This document shows, piece by piece, positions 53,306 to 63,221 of a stretch of DNA of 64,000 nucleotides. The DNA is taken from the NCBI GenBank assembly GCA_947396885.1, contig OX377206.1:52497631-52561630 (forward strand). Direction: 5' to 3'. Source of the DNA: Heligmosomoides polygyrus polygyrus. Taxonomy: Eukaryota; Nematoda; Chromadorea; Rhabditida; Heligmosomidae. Position 1 is the stretch's first letter. Every line of letters begins with the position of its first letter. The notes below the pieces were generated by a model that was not told where the DNA came from, ran no database searches, and saw nothing but the letters and a program-made list of their open reading frames with translations. Position numbers and translations under genes: made by a program.

Positions 53306-53318
53306 GGCCGATGCACCA
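53306..53318 (-). promoter_or_regulatory. BEL2 primer-binding site, tRNA-Gly
   Basis: On minus, TGGTGCATCGGCC is a perfect 13 nt complement to the 3' end of tRNA-Gly(GCC) with CCA, three bases inside the 5' LTR. Confidence 0.85.
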
Positions 53319-53321
53319 AAA

Positions 53322-53465
53322 TGTGCGGTTCAGTGGATTTATATGATAACGTACAGAAGCAGAGAGAAGAGGAACGTGTTTATTCCTTGGTATCCAGAAA
53401 GAGAGATTGTCCCTTAACGTGGGTTGGGAATAGGCCCCGCCCCTGCCATCGTCGTCGGCGGCGAT
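53322..53465 (-). repeat. BEL2 5' LTR
   Basis: See the 3' LTR partner at 48518-48661. Near-identity implies a recent insertion, even though the interior is heavily deleted. Confidence 0.85.
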
Positions 53466-53471
53466 AATGTG

Positions 53472-54820
53472 AATGGGCCAGATAGCCTAACTCATGATGT
53501 GATCCCCAACAATCTGTTAATTTCTTTCCTGCCGATCTGTACGCTTTATGCTAGGCATCACTAATTGACCTTTCGGACCCTCCGTTGCTCGCTAAACAGC
53601 CGTCGGGCTCTTGCAATGATGAGGTCGCAATACGCGGTTCTTAAAGATCGCAATCGATAGAACGTGTGCAGGGAAACTATAGAAGTGGTCAAAGAATCTT
53701 TTATTCAAGAGCAAAACAGAAGGAAGACTCTCACTTCCCTTGGAAGTTGACGTTGGAGCGGAATATAGTCACTGTTCAGCTCGAGATTCTGCATGCAACT
53801 CCAGAAATACCAAACCTATGCTTCCGTCCAGTTGCTGCGTGCTCTATTGCTATCCACGGAGGTTTTGCTTAGTTCAAACACATCAAATTGCTGCATTATT
53901 GAAAAGTATTTTATCTATTTATTTTATCATCATATTATTTATTTTATCATTTTATGTAAAGTATTTACGTATTGCAAAGTATTTTATCAATGGAAGAAAC
54001 ACAAAATGAGATGCTAAGCTAGTCCTTCTGTCTTCCTAGAATACATTATTTATACAGCACAAAGGCATGTAAACGTGCTGTCATTTTTTTTCTTGAATAT
54101 TAGCAGGGAAACATTGGGTTTCCTAGTGCATATCTCTATCAAACTGTGTTAGGGTAACATGCCCAACTAGTTCAACAGTTCCTCACTTCAGACATTTAGA
54201 TATACGTCCGTCCCTGTTTCCCAGAACGCTTTTTGTCAAATTCTTAACAGCTTCCAATTCATTGAGACTCAAATGTTTGGCGACCTGCTTTCGAACTGTT
54301 CTTCATAGATTCCGTCTTTTTCTTGGTGTTTTTTCATCAGCATAGGTTTGATGCGTTCGCAGAAGCGCATCAAACCTATGCTGACGAAAAACTTGTAGTT
54401 TTAATTAGTTTGTTGTAGTTAGTTGTAGTTCTAATTGGTTTGTCTGCTAGTTTAATTTGGGGAATATGTCACTCGGACATGTAAGAAAAAGATTCCAGTT
54501 AGGGAAATTTTATATTCTTGGCTGCGTCAACTTGCTAACCATCGGTTCGTGTATCCTCAAGCACGAAGGCAATCTCCAAGGTTTTGCAAGTATCTCTCTA
54601 AACAAACCACTGTCATGACAAAGTCAATCAATGACATTCTACTACTACGGTTCTATTATGGCAGCTTTAATGGTTCTGCCGGATTCACTAACCTCTTCAG
54701 CTTTCCCCTACTTCTTCTAGAATAGTTGAATGAAATGCAGCGAAGTAGACCTCCAGAGCGATAACGCCATTCGTCGCGCCGCCGCGAACGGATCGTTTTA
54801 ATAGTATCGCACCCTCATGG
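53472..54820 (+). repeat. Dispersed repeat X, copy C, right part
   Basis: Continues copy C beyond BEL2 (GGCCAGATAGCCTAACTCATG = 41238 ff. and 46446 inverted), then matches the inverse of 45900-45334 to about 54775. It includes the uninterrupted version of the hAT insertion site. It has a local palindrome GCGCATCAAACCTATGCTGA at about 54340-54386. Confidence 0.85.
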
Positions 54821-54825
54821 ACCAG

Positions 54826-54936
54826 GGGCCGTATGCTCGTGTTCCCCCGTTGGGGGAAAATCAATCAATATCAACATATAATATCACGCCCCAATCCCCC
54901 ATTGGGAGAGACTCGGGGTAGACGAACATACGGCCC
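54826..54936. mobile_element. Harbinger-like MITE (CAG target) in MULE end
   Basis: Ends GGGCCGTATGCTCGTG and, inverted, GGGCCGTATGTTCGTC are flanked by CAG (54823-54825 and 54937-54939). Removing it restores ATGGACCAG joined to TTCTCATG, which equals the right terminus of the Mutator-like element at 33684-33706. This is a clean insertion into an older transposon end. Confidence 0.85.
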
Positions 54937-54954
54937 CAGTTCTCATGTAATCGA

Positions 54955-56640
54955 CGTCGTCCACAGGAGAGCATCGGAGCACATTTTTAGCCTCGCGGCG
55001 CGTTTTCAATGTCATCATTTGGTAACCAGACTGCGGATAGGAACGCTAGGTGATCAGATCTGCCTCGAATTTGCTTACATTGTGTGCTTTTCTTAACATG
55101 TTTCGAGACTCTAGAAATGATTGTAGACAAAATATAATAATAAAAGAGTCCCATCTCAGCAGCGTGGACATTGTTCGGGATCCAGGTTTTCTTATTGACC
55201 TAAACTCTCGTTTAGTTCTCATTGTGATGATGTATCCAGGAAAGCCAATAGAACTGTCCGCAAAATATTCAAGTCCTTGAGCACTAATTCTTACTTTTAC
55301 CCAGTGAAAGTGAAGTGAAAGAAAACATTTACTTTCACATATAAGTCCTATTTACGACCACACCTTGAATATGGTACAACCGTATTTAAGCCGTCCTCAT
55401 GTCGCAACATAATAAAACTTGAAGCAGTTCAATACAACTTTACTAGAAAATTGTGGATAAGGCTTCATGAGTACGAGTACTCCACCATGCCGCCTGCCCC
55501 TGGACGCAATAAAATATTTGATATCTCGTCGCTTGCTATTCGAAGAAAAAGGCACGACCTCATTATGATCTACAAAATTCTAAATTCAATGACGGGTCTA
55601 TCCGTGCAACAGTTTTACACAATTTTGCCTTCCACCACTCGAGGTGCACGGGCAAAGCTTCATTTTCCAAGATCTAGGACTTCTCTGCGTGCCACGTTCT
55701 TTACACAATGGTGTGGTTCCGAATTCGTCAAATTATCGAAAACATCTCCCATTCCTGACTCCTTGAGTGAATTTAAAAAGCTTTTAGACAGACATTTTCG
55801 AAACTCTTAATTGCTTACCCTTCTATGAATGTAGATATCTATGCATAATCAATCTTCTTGTTCATCATGTTCTCCTTTTCAGATGTTTTTTGTTAACATT
55901 TCTTTTAGTACCCTCATGAGTTGTTTGTGTTTTGCGTGAATTTCACGTATAAATAAATAAAATAAAAATAACAAAGTGCGGGGCAGTGTTGAGCATTTAA
56001 CGACTATTGATTTACCGATTTAACGACTCTACCAGCATCTTCGTTAAATTTCTTTATTGGAGTTTAGCAAAGGCGTTATTCGTTAAATCGCATTGAAATT
56101 AAATTTACGCGGAATTTTCGAAATCCAGACGAAGATCTAAGTCTTAATTAATATGAACTGTATTTCGAAAAAACTCTTCGTAGAGGCTTGCAGTGTCATT
56201 TCAGAAAGCGAGGAAACACTACTTATTTTCTTCACAGCTTTGTTTTGTGTTACTTGCTCTGCAAGAAAGCGAAAAGGCCTAGAAAACGCGAATAGAACGG
56301 ATGAGAAGGACAGAAAAGCGAAACAGGTGACAAGGTGAAGGAAAGGTAAGGTTTAGGCTCCCAGTCCCTCCCCATACACTCAGTGTTCCAGCAAGCTGAA
56401 CGGATTTTGGCACAGCATTACGCAATGGTTGTGAGACTAACCAGAAACGAACGTTGAGAATAAAAAAGGCACTATTGGTGTCAAGACGGGCGGTTTTGCA
56501 CTTCTCGATTTCGTAATTCGAGGTCCGGTGGAGATGATGGCAGTGCTGGGAACGAAGAACCAACCCACAATCAAGACTCCATCAGAGCGCATTTTCTGCC
56601 ACCCTTGGATGACGTCGAAGTATAACATAGGCCTTAACGA
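54955..56640. repeat. Second copy of the 41866-43152 element interior
   Basis: GGAGAGCATCGGAGCACATTT (54967) to CGAAGTATAACATAGGCC (56617-56634) matches 42020-42140, 42340-42890 and the right TIR. The iterated GTCGCCGACG blocks are absent and a CR1 fragment is inserted between about 55090 and 55965. The right end is followed by TTAACGAGC. Confidence 0.7.
55120..55810 (+). pseudogene. CR1-like LINE 3' end
   Basis: Frame 1 (about 55150-55278) gives I-V-R-D-P-G-F-L-I-D-L-N-S-R, the CR1 motif after the RT core. After a shift, 55451-55810 gives I-S-S-L-A-I-R-R-K-R-H-D-L-I-M-I-Y-K-I, S-T-T-R-G-A-R-A-K-L and a terminal W-x-x-L-P-like region with F-K-K-L-L-D-R-H-F. It is followed by a TAAATAAATAAAATAAAA-type tail at about 55950. 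This is a 5'-truncated insertion of the same family as 31150-31485. Confidence 0.8.
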
Positions 56641-56900
56641 GCTTTCGTTAAAATCTATGTTAACGACTTAACGGAAGTTTCCAGAAATTTAACTGAATTT
56701 TTAACGGGCTTTTTTCTCAATACGCTTGTCACCTTCCCTCTTAGCTTCACCAGTAGCCCTCATCCTCCCGATTAGAAGCGTTTCTGAAAATAATGAACTC
56801 AGTAAGAATATTTTAATGTTTTCACGCTATTCTTTATACCTTCTATGCGCATTTGAATTTTTGGAAATAATACATTTATGAGCTAGAAAAGTTCTTCGCC

Positions 56901-57125
56901 GTGCTGCCAAGCACGTTATTGAATCCATTAAGATACTGGACCGACCTCCTGGTAACACATGCCTATCCCCACTGCACGGTTTATCCCAAAATACTTTCCT
57001 TGCCACGTGGAGAAGTCGAGATGAAGAGAATGTTTTCAGCCGCTGGACGTATTGTAAATGATTTGAGAAAAACACTATTAACAGAAAAATTTGGAAAGCA
57101 ACCTCCCCTATCGTTAACACGTTGA
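56901..57125 (+). pseudogene. hAT transposase C-terminal dimerisation fragment
   Basis: The frame reads P-L-R-Y-W then Y-P-K-I-L-S-L-P-R-G-E-V-E-M-K-R-M-F-S-A-A-G-R-I-V-N-like order, ending D-L-R-K-T-L-L-T-E-K. This is the conserved dimerisation block of hAT transposases (Dimer_Tnp_hAT), including the F-S-A-A-G signature. No N-terminal BED finger or DDE core is found upstream in frame. Flanking DNA (56640-56715, 58020-58075) repeats TTAACGA-type words, as hAT ends in this window do, so this is probably what remains of an autonomous hAT copy. Confidence 0.7.
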
Positions 57126-57220
57126 CGACCTGGCTACAATCTTTCCGCCGTGTGCGATCGAGTGACACGATGTTGTGTCACGCCGTCAACGTTGCCAAAA
57201 ATCGATTGGTCCACGCGTAA

Positions 57221-57548
57221 GGCCTATGTTATACTCCCGCGGGAGCATCCGCGGGACGTCCGCGGACGGAAGGTGCACCGCGGACAGTCGCCGTCGTCCC
57301 GGGACGGCTAGCGTAGCATTGGAGCGCGTTTCCCGCGCCGAACTCCATGGGACGACAGCCTTCCGCGGTGCACTGCACCGCGGACGGCTGCCCTCCCGCG
57401 GGCGGGAAGAGTATAACAGCCCCCTCGTCGTCTGTTGGCGGCGATCCGCGGACGGCGGGTGTGGCGGGCCGCGACGAGTGGCCCGGCGCGGGGTCCCGGT
57501 GCGATTTCCGCCCATTCGCGGGTGCTCCCGCGGGAGTATAACATAGGC
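57221..57548. mobile_element. Harbinger-like MITE with CCGCGGACG words
   Basis: Ends GGCCTATGTTATACTCCCGC and, inverted, GCCTATGTTATACTCCCGC share the first 15 bases with the element at 41866-43152 but then differ. The interior iterates CCGCGGACGG/CCGTCCGCGG. TAA precedes the left end; the right flank is ATG, so the TSD is not confirmed. Long overlapping frames here on both strands are GC artefacts. Confidence 0.7.
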
Positions 57549-58139
57549 ATGCGAAGGTCGTGCGGTCGTCAACCTGTTAACATTTCACTGATGGACTTTT
57601 AATGGTATCTTTATAAGTTCTTTCTGTACTTAACGGGCTGGTGCCCGCATCAAGATTGTAGATGCTCGTAGAAGAGACACAAAACGGTTCCGCAAAGAAT
57701 TAGAAGGGAGAGCGAATTCCTGAATCTGCGTAATCTAACTCAAGCATAGGATAGCTTGCCGGTGCGATGGGGGAACCAGCCCACGAAGAACCGTTCTCTT
57801 GAATGATAGTTCCGTACCCGTTCTTCTTCACCACTATATATGATTTGTTGCACAAAGCTGGCTTATCTTGATGCCCACTCTTTGTTGGTAGTGAATTCCT
57901 TATGCTAAATTGTAGTATTTTGTGCAACTTTCGTTGAACTTAGCCGCTGACCTGTTGAAGTTGGGACATAAAACGTTTTCCCTGATTTCTTTCATTTTAA
58001 ACAGCAGTTCGCAGCTAATTGTATTTTTAACGAAATGTAACGATTTACCGAAAACTTAACAAAAATTTCCAATAAGAAAATTCGTCTAAAAAATTATCGC
58101 TCAGAACTTTGTGCGCACCTCTGGTATGAACCTCCAGTA
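57549..58139. other. No supported gene
   Basis: Contains AT-rich TTAACG-word sequence near 58025-58075 that may be the far end of the hAT relic at 56.9 kb. No gene is recognised. Confidence 0.4.
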
Positions 58140-58445
58140 CGAACAGATATCAACGGCAATCGTTCGGTTTTAATCGATTTGAATGTTTTGTACGGGGGAC
58201 GAGTCGCTCTCGTCGCGAAGTATGGACAGGCCCTAAACTCACTTGGGCAACTGCGGATCTAGTTTCTATGACGTCCTCTATTTCGAAATTACGGTGAAGA
58301 ACTAGGTACTAACTTTTTTCCTGTTGTAAGAGTATCGGCGTTTTTCAAGGCGCAAATCTGTACAGCTGCCAGCAATTTTACAGAGACACTAGATCGTTCA
58401 CATTGATGGAAAATTACGCCCGTATTTGGGCGAGTTGCAGGGAGA
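58140..58445 (+). repeat. Dispersed repeat W, copy 2
   Basis: Direct match to 22410-22690 (GAAGTATGGACAGGCCCTAAA; GCCAGCAATTTTACAGAGACAC; CCGTATTTGGGCGAGTT). Confidence 0.65.
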
Positions 58446-59115
58446 AGCAGAGGATTCCGACTGAAGCACCACTATCACGGCTGTGAGCTCCTCATAGCTA
58501 TCGGATGAATTGAGTATTCTGCACCACAGTATTTACCATGCAGTGTTTAGAGAGATGTATTTTCACAGAGGGGTCCACACTGTGTAGAACACATATAATT
58601 TATTGGACCCAAAGTGGTACAAAATCAGTTGAACACAGAAGATTACAGCAAAAGTGTGCTCTTCGAAGATTTGCTAAATCGAGTTTTTCCATGAATTGCG
58701 TGAAGTGGAAAGTGCTCTTTTTCCAAAGCGAGTTAGTATTTCATCCACTGAGAAGGCATTATATATTTCATCCAAATATCCCGTACCCTTTTTCATCAAA
58801 TTTGTAGTTAATTTCTTAAATGTCCTGTCTGTTTAGGAAAGTTTTCTGATTTGTAGTTAAATGCCTTTCCCAAAGAATTGAGAAATGGCACAAAAAAGTT
58901 CACTCCAAGCTTTAAGAGCACAAGCTGAAAAAGATTCTTGAATCTTTTTGAGTGCGAATTTGGCATTTGACAGAGGCAACAATGCATGTGCCAGTGCCCT
59001 AAAAAGTTCAGCCTCCTATCACGTTTCCTTTGATTTCCGGAAGTTGTATACCAATCGCGAACTAACTACGAAAACCTGTATTGTGTCCAATTAGATATTC
59101 CACACTGTTACGGAT
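58446..59115 (+). repeat. Repeat Y, copy 2 (first tandem unit)
   Basis: Starts AGCAGAGGATTCCGACTGAAG. It shares CAGTGTTTAGAGAGATGTAT and GGGGTCCACACTGTGTAGAAC with the second unit at 59568 and the 3' half with 11730-12270. Confidence 0.75.
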
Positions 59116-59567
59116 GCCTTGAAGTGCTCTCTTCATCGAGTAGTGCTCAACTCAATGTAGGAGAGCGATTGTCGTAGTAAATATTCGCAACCGATGAGCC
59201 GCATCGCAGCAGCTGATTGCAAATATCACGCCCCGGTGCTAGTTTCCCGCTCCAGCGTCGCATTTCCACCGCGTCTCTGCCTCTCCCCGAGTAATTTTCT
59301 AGGGGGATGCCGTCCCCGAGTTTTGATGACGTCACCCGTCCCCGAGAGTGCTCGGGGAGAGATGTGCGTACCGGGGAGGTGGGCGGAGACCGCCTCATAC
59401 CTGGCCGGGGACGGTTGGGGAGAGAGTAACATACGACCCCAGACTCGGGGATGGTACCCTGCGCGAAAATTCCTGTGGCATCCCCGAGTTTCGACCATCC
59501 CCGCACCACCTTATGCACATCTCCGGGGCCTCCCCGGGGATGGCAGAAATAGCAGAGTAGGGTAGAG
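59116..59567. repeat. Repeat V copy 1 with GC-rich Harbinger-like insert
   Basis: 59125-59300 (GTGCTCTCTTCATCGA, GAGCGATTGTCGTAGTAAAT, AACCGATGAG, CACGCCCC, TAATTTTCTAGGGG) recurs at 62905-63095. The centre, 59345-59440, is the inverse of the MITE interior at 25710-25800 and ends GTAACATACGACCCC. The left TIR is not clear. CTCCCCG/CGGGGA words are iterated throughout. Confidence 0.6.
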
Positions 59568-60222
59568 AAGCAGAGGACTCCGACTGAAGTACCACTATCA
59601 CAGCTGTGAGTGCTTATAGCTAATGAGTGAATTGAGTGATTCTGCACCAGAGTATTTACCGTGCAGTGTTTAGAGAGATGTATTTTCACAGAGGGGTCCA
59701 CACTGTGTAGAACAGAACACGGATCATTTAATGAGCGCAAAAGATTGTAGCAAAAGTGGGGCTCTTTGAAGACTTCCTAAATCGACTTCTTCCATGAATT
59801 GCATAAAATGGAAAGTGTCATTTTTTGTCAAAGTGAGTACTTCATCTTCTGATTTGCAGTTGAACGTCTTTGATAAAGAATTGAGAAATGGTACACGAAG
59901 TTTATTCCAAGCTACAAGAACACGAGCTGAGAAAGATTCTTGAACCTTTTTTGAGTGCGAATTTTGCATTTGACAGAGGCTACAATTTCTCTACAAGTGC
60001 AAATTATTATTCAGCTGAAACGAACACAATTTCAATTTGTCCTCCATATCTATGTGAGCTTTATATATAATTTCCTTTGATTTCCGGAGGTTGTGGACCA
60101 GTCGCGAACTTTTTTATGTTCTATTAATAATCATTTGAGTGTTCGCTAAGAAAACCTGTATTGTGCCTAATTAGAAGATATTCATACTGTCACAGGTGCA
60201 TCGAAAAGTGCTCTCTTCGATA
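59568..60222 (+). repeat. Repeat Y, copy 3 (second tandem unit)
   Basis: Direct duplicate of 58446 ff. with smaller deletions; ends AAGTGCTCTCTTCGAT at the Penelope-like insertion. Confidence 0.7.
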
Positions 60223-60278
60223 CCAATAGGACTGTTCGAGCTGTGGAGCCAAGATTGTTAACCACACTTTATTCGGCT

Positions 60279-60306
60279 GACGTTTCGGCGTAACCGCCTT
60301 CTTCAG
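60279..60306 (-). ncRNA. Hammerhead-ribozyme-like motif, left copy
   Basis: Minus strand: CTGAAGA, GGCG-GTTA-CGCC stem-loop, GAAAC, GTC. This is the CUGANGA / GAAA core of a minimal hammerhead. Penelope-like elements are known to carry such motifs in their pLTRs. There is an extra A before the stem. Activity is not shown. Confidence 0.5.
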
Positions 60307-60502
60307 AGCCTGGAAAAGTCAAGCGAGGTTTGAAAGGCTACTCGTCCAAGAACTATTTCAAGTCACTGGAGTTTCCGGAATTAATAGGAAAAGGAGACGA
60401 AAGGGGGTGGGACAGCCCAACTAACCTTATGGAAGCAGCCAAGAGGCTGGTGCGTCATCCTCGGATGGAGGCAGTTTGGGTGAATGAGACTACCACCTAA
60501 GG

Positions 60503-61009
60503 TCAGCCCCTCAGCGACCCTCCGGCTGTTGCCCTCCGGGGTCGAGCCTCGAGCCCACAGAGGTCAGCGAATGAGGCCAGCTCCTGGGTTAGCGCTACGC
60601 GCTCTTCACTCCTCTTGATCGCGGGGTTATTGAAGGCAATCCACAGCGCTTCGAGAGTCTTGCGTGCTGCGATATCGACCTCTCGAGCAAGGATTGTAAT
60701 TGCGACCCCAACCATTGCGCCACCATGGCTACGCTGCCTGTGCTCCCCCAACAGCGTTGAAATCTGGCATCTCCGAAGCCCGTCCATGTGTCCCTTCACC
60801 CTCATCCAAAGCTGCCTGCCCGTCTCACCGGTGTATTCCTCATTGCACTCCGTGCAAGTGATGAGGTATACGACACCTGAGGCCGTGCAATTCCCTTCCT
60901 TTCCGAACGGGCAGACCATGCAGGACGGGGTATCACAAGCGCGGTCGTACAGCCGGTTCCTAACAAGTTGGGTCCTGAGGTTAGCAGGCGGTATGTTCGA
61001 AATCAGCAA
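60503..61009 (-). pseudogene. Inverted copy of Penelope GIY-YIG endonuclease
   Basis: 168 codons are open, with V-V-Y-L-I-T-C-T-E-C-N-E-E-Y-T-G-E-T-G-R as the GIY-YIG core, then L-W-M-R-V-K-G-H. About 90 percent of residues match the plus-strand ORF at 62090-62460 by eye, and it continues further at the C-terminus (E-R-V-A-L-T-Q-E-L) where the plus copy is shifted. This is a terminal partial copy with no RT. Confidence 0.8.
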
Positions 61010-61023
61010 ACCTACCTAAAGCT

Positions 61024-62546
61024 TTGATTTCACGGCTGAGGTGTGACCATCCCGTCTGCCCAGTCTTGTATGTCCTGATCAAGGCCTATAAGCTGCCTTC
61101 AGGCGAAACTCCTAGAGACTCTTCGCAGTATAAGGTTAGACCCATAATAAGTAGCGTGGGTGGCCCAGCGGACCGGATTTCCTGGCTGCTAAACTTGGTT
61201 CTTGTGCAACTGTTTAGGTACGTACCTGCCCACCTCCCTAACACTTGCGCTTTCTTGGAAAAACTCCGAGACGCAAAGTTAGAAGGGAGCTGCGTGATGG
61301 AGTCATTTGATGTTACTTCACTGTACACAAATGTCTCTAAAATAGACGCAATGCAGGCAGTCCACGAAATGCTCGTGGAACACCAGGACCATATCTCACT
61401 ATATGGGCTCGGCATAGCTCAAATAATGACGCTCGTAGACGAGTGTCTTCAGTATAACATCTTTAGATGGTCCAACGACAAGACAGGGGGCTTGCCATAG
61501 GACAACGTCTGGCTCCGGTGCTGGCCATAGCGTATATGTCAAAAATGGAGAGACTCCTACTGGATCGTAGACCTTTGCTTTATTGTCGGTACATAGATGA
61601 TTGTTTCATTGTTTGTGCAACGCAAAACGAAATGGATTCCTGTTTCGATTTGCTCAATCATCAGGCTGAGCATATTAAACTCACAAGGGAGAAACCGACG
61701 AACAACTGGTTGCCGTTCCTTAATGTGCAAGTTCATGTCTCTCTCAACACTTTCCAGACTAGGTGGTACCGGAAGCCGACCAACAAGAACATCATTGTTC
61801 ATTGCAGGTCTGCACACCCTAGCAGTGCCAGGAGGGCCATTGTAAGTAACACGTTTCGCACAGCGGCGTTGGTATCCTCCAATGACGAATTTGAGTCCGC
61901 TTCTAGGGAGATGGCATCTCGTATAGCGTTGTCCAATGGGTACACTTCCGACAGCCTGCCTAAGCAACATCGTCCGCCTGTAGGAGCACAAAGACGCAAA
62001 GAACAAGAGCGCACCAAAATTCCCTTCTTGGTGCCATTCATCACGGATGCTCTTAGTGCTCAAGTACGGGAATGTATACGCAAGGCTGACTTAGAAGGTC
62101 TAGTCAGGCTAGTTAACATAACGCCTGTTAACCTCAGTACCCAACTTGTTAGGAACCGGCTGTACGACCGCGCTTGTGATACCCCGTCCTGCATGGTCTG
62201 CCCGTTCGGAAAGGAAGGGGATTGCACAGCCTCAGGTGTGGTATACCTCATCACTTGCACGGAGTGCAATGAGGAATACATCGGTGAGACGGGCAGGCCG
62301 CTTTGGGTGAAGGTGAAGGAACACATGGACGGGCTTCGGAGATGCCAGATTTCCACGCCGTTGGGGGAGCACAGGCAGCGTAGCCATGATGGCGCAATGG
62401 TTGGGGTCGCGATTACAATCCTTGCTCGAGAGGTCGATATTGCAGCACGCAAGACTCGAAGCGCTGTGGATTGCCTTCAAGAACCCCGCGATCAAGAGGA
62501 GGGAAGAGCGCGTAGCGCTAACCCAGGAACTGGCCCCATTTGCTGA
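61024..62546 (+). pseudogene. Penelope-like reverse transcriptase with GIY-YIG
   Basis: 61024-61500 encodes the RT N-terminal half (Y-K-V-R-P-I-I-S, S-F-D-V-T-S-L-Y-T-N-V with the catalytic Asp). A frameshift near 61480-61495 moves to a second frame (to 62546) with R-G-L-A-I-G-Q-R-L-A-P-V-L-A, the active-site R-Y-I-D-D-C-F-I, N-W-L-P-F-L-N-V-Q-V and a linker. The GIY-YIG endonuclease follows (V-V-Y-L-I-T-C, Y-I-G-E-T-G-R-P-L-W). A second shift near 62450 loses the C-terminus. The 5' part of the RT ORF is missing, so the copy is inactive. Confidence 0.9.
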
Positions 62547-62795
62547 CCTCTGTGGGCTCGACCCGGAGGGCGACAGCCGGAGGGTCGCTGAGGGGTTGAC
62601 CTTAGGTGGTAGTCCCATTCACCCAAACTGCCTCCATCCGAGGGTGACGCACCAGCCTCCTGGCTGCGTCCGTAAGGTTAGTTGGGCTGTCCCACTCCCT
62701 TTCGTCTCCTTTTCCTATTAATTCCGGAAACTCCCGTGACTTGAAATAGTTCTTGGACGAGTAACCTTTCAAACCTCGCTTGACTTTTCCAGGCT

Positions 62796-62823
62796 CTGAA
62801 GAAGGCGGTTACGCCGAAACGTC
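62796..62823 (+). ncRNA. Hammerhead-ribozyme-like motif, right copy
   Basis: Plus strand CTGAAGAAGGCGG, TTA, CGCCGAAACGTC, identical to the left copy, within the pLTR-like end 62700-62865. Candidate self-cleaving motif; the pairing partner for stem I is not certain. Confidence 0.5.
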
Positions 62824-62879
62824 AGGTTAACAATCTTGGCTCCACAGCTCGAACAGTCCTATTGGCATCAACGTCATGC

Positions 62880-63140
62880 CAAGATTCAACGACAGTCGAT
62901 CATGGAATACAGTGCTCTCTTCATCGAATAGTGCTCAACTAAATGTAGGAAAGCGATTGTCGTAGTAAATCTTCGTAACCGATGAGACGCGCTGTTACAG
63001 CTGATCGCAAATAACACGCCCCAATGCCAATTCGGCGCTCAAACGTCTCATTTTCTTTGCGTTCCCGGCTCGTTCCGAGCTAATTTCTAGGGGCACGCCG
63101 TACCCGGCGGTTGCGGGCCACTCGCCCCCGCGAGCGCGGT
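62880..63140 (+). repeat. Repeat V, copy 2
   Basis: Direct match to 59116-59300 (see that entry), followed by a different GC-rich end (CGTACCCGGCGGTTGCGGGC). Confidence 0.65.
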
Positions 63141-63187
63141 TCCGAACGTGGTAGGTTAGACTACAGACGAAAAAGTCCGGCCTTTTC

Positions 63188-63221
63188 TGTGCTCTCCTCC
63201 GCGACAGCAGAGGAGAGCACA
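63188..63221. repeat. Perfect 12 bp-stem hairpin
   Basis: TGTGCTCTCCTC, a 10 nt loop, then GAGGAGAGCACA. Possibly part of a palindromic MITE; function unknown. Confidence 0.6.

Larger units (their letters stand above)
48518..53465 (-). mobile_element. BEL2: second BEL/Pao element, internally deleted
   Basis: Near-identical LTRs of about 145 bp (48518-48661 and 53322-53465; one clear difference) enclose a minus-strand element. AATGTG outside both ends (48512-48517 and 53466-53471) is the likely TSD, although an alternative border a few bases away cannot be excluded. In order on the minus strand there are 5' LTR, primer site, hairpin leader, Gag pieces, zinc knuckles and protease. RT, RNase H, integrase and Env are missing: similarity stops at about 50461 and other sequence fills 48669-50460. 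Confidence 0.8.
60223..62865 (+). mobile_element. Penelope-like element with inverted terminal copy
   Basis: CCAATAGGACTGTTCGAGCT (60223) and its complement (ending 62865) bound the element. 60223-61018 is an inverted copy of about 62110-62865, so the element starts with the reverse complement of its own 3' third. Such partial inverted or tandem copies (pLTRs) are characteristic of Penelope-like elements. It inserted into repeat Y/V sequence: CTCTCTTCGAT stops at the left and related CTCTCTTCATCGAATAG follows at 62912. Confidence 0.85.

Noticed and set aside
57175..57572. Overlapping long frames on both strands
   Set aside because: Produced by GC-rich iterated words of the MITE at 57221-57548; no codon bias or domain.
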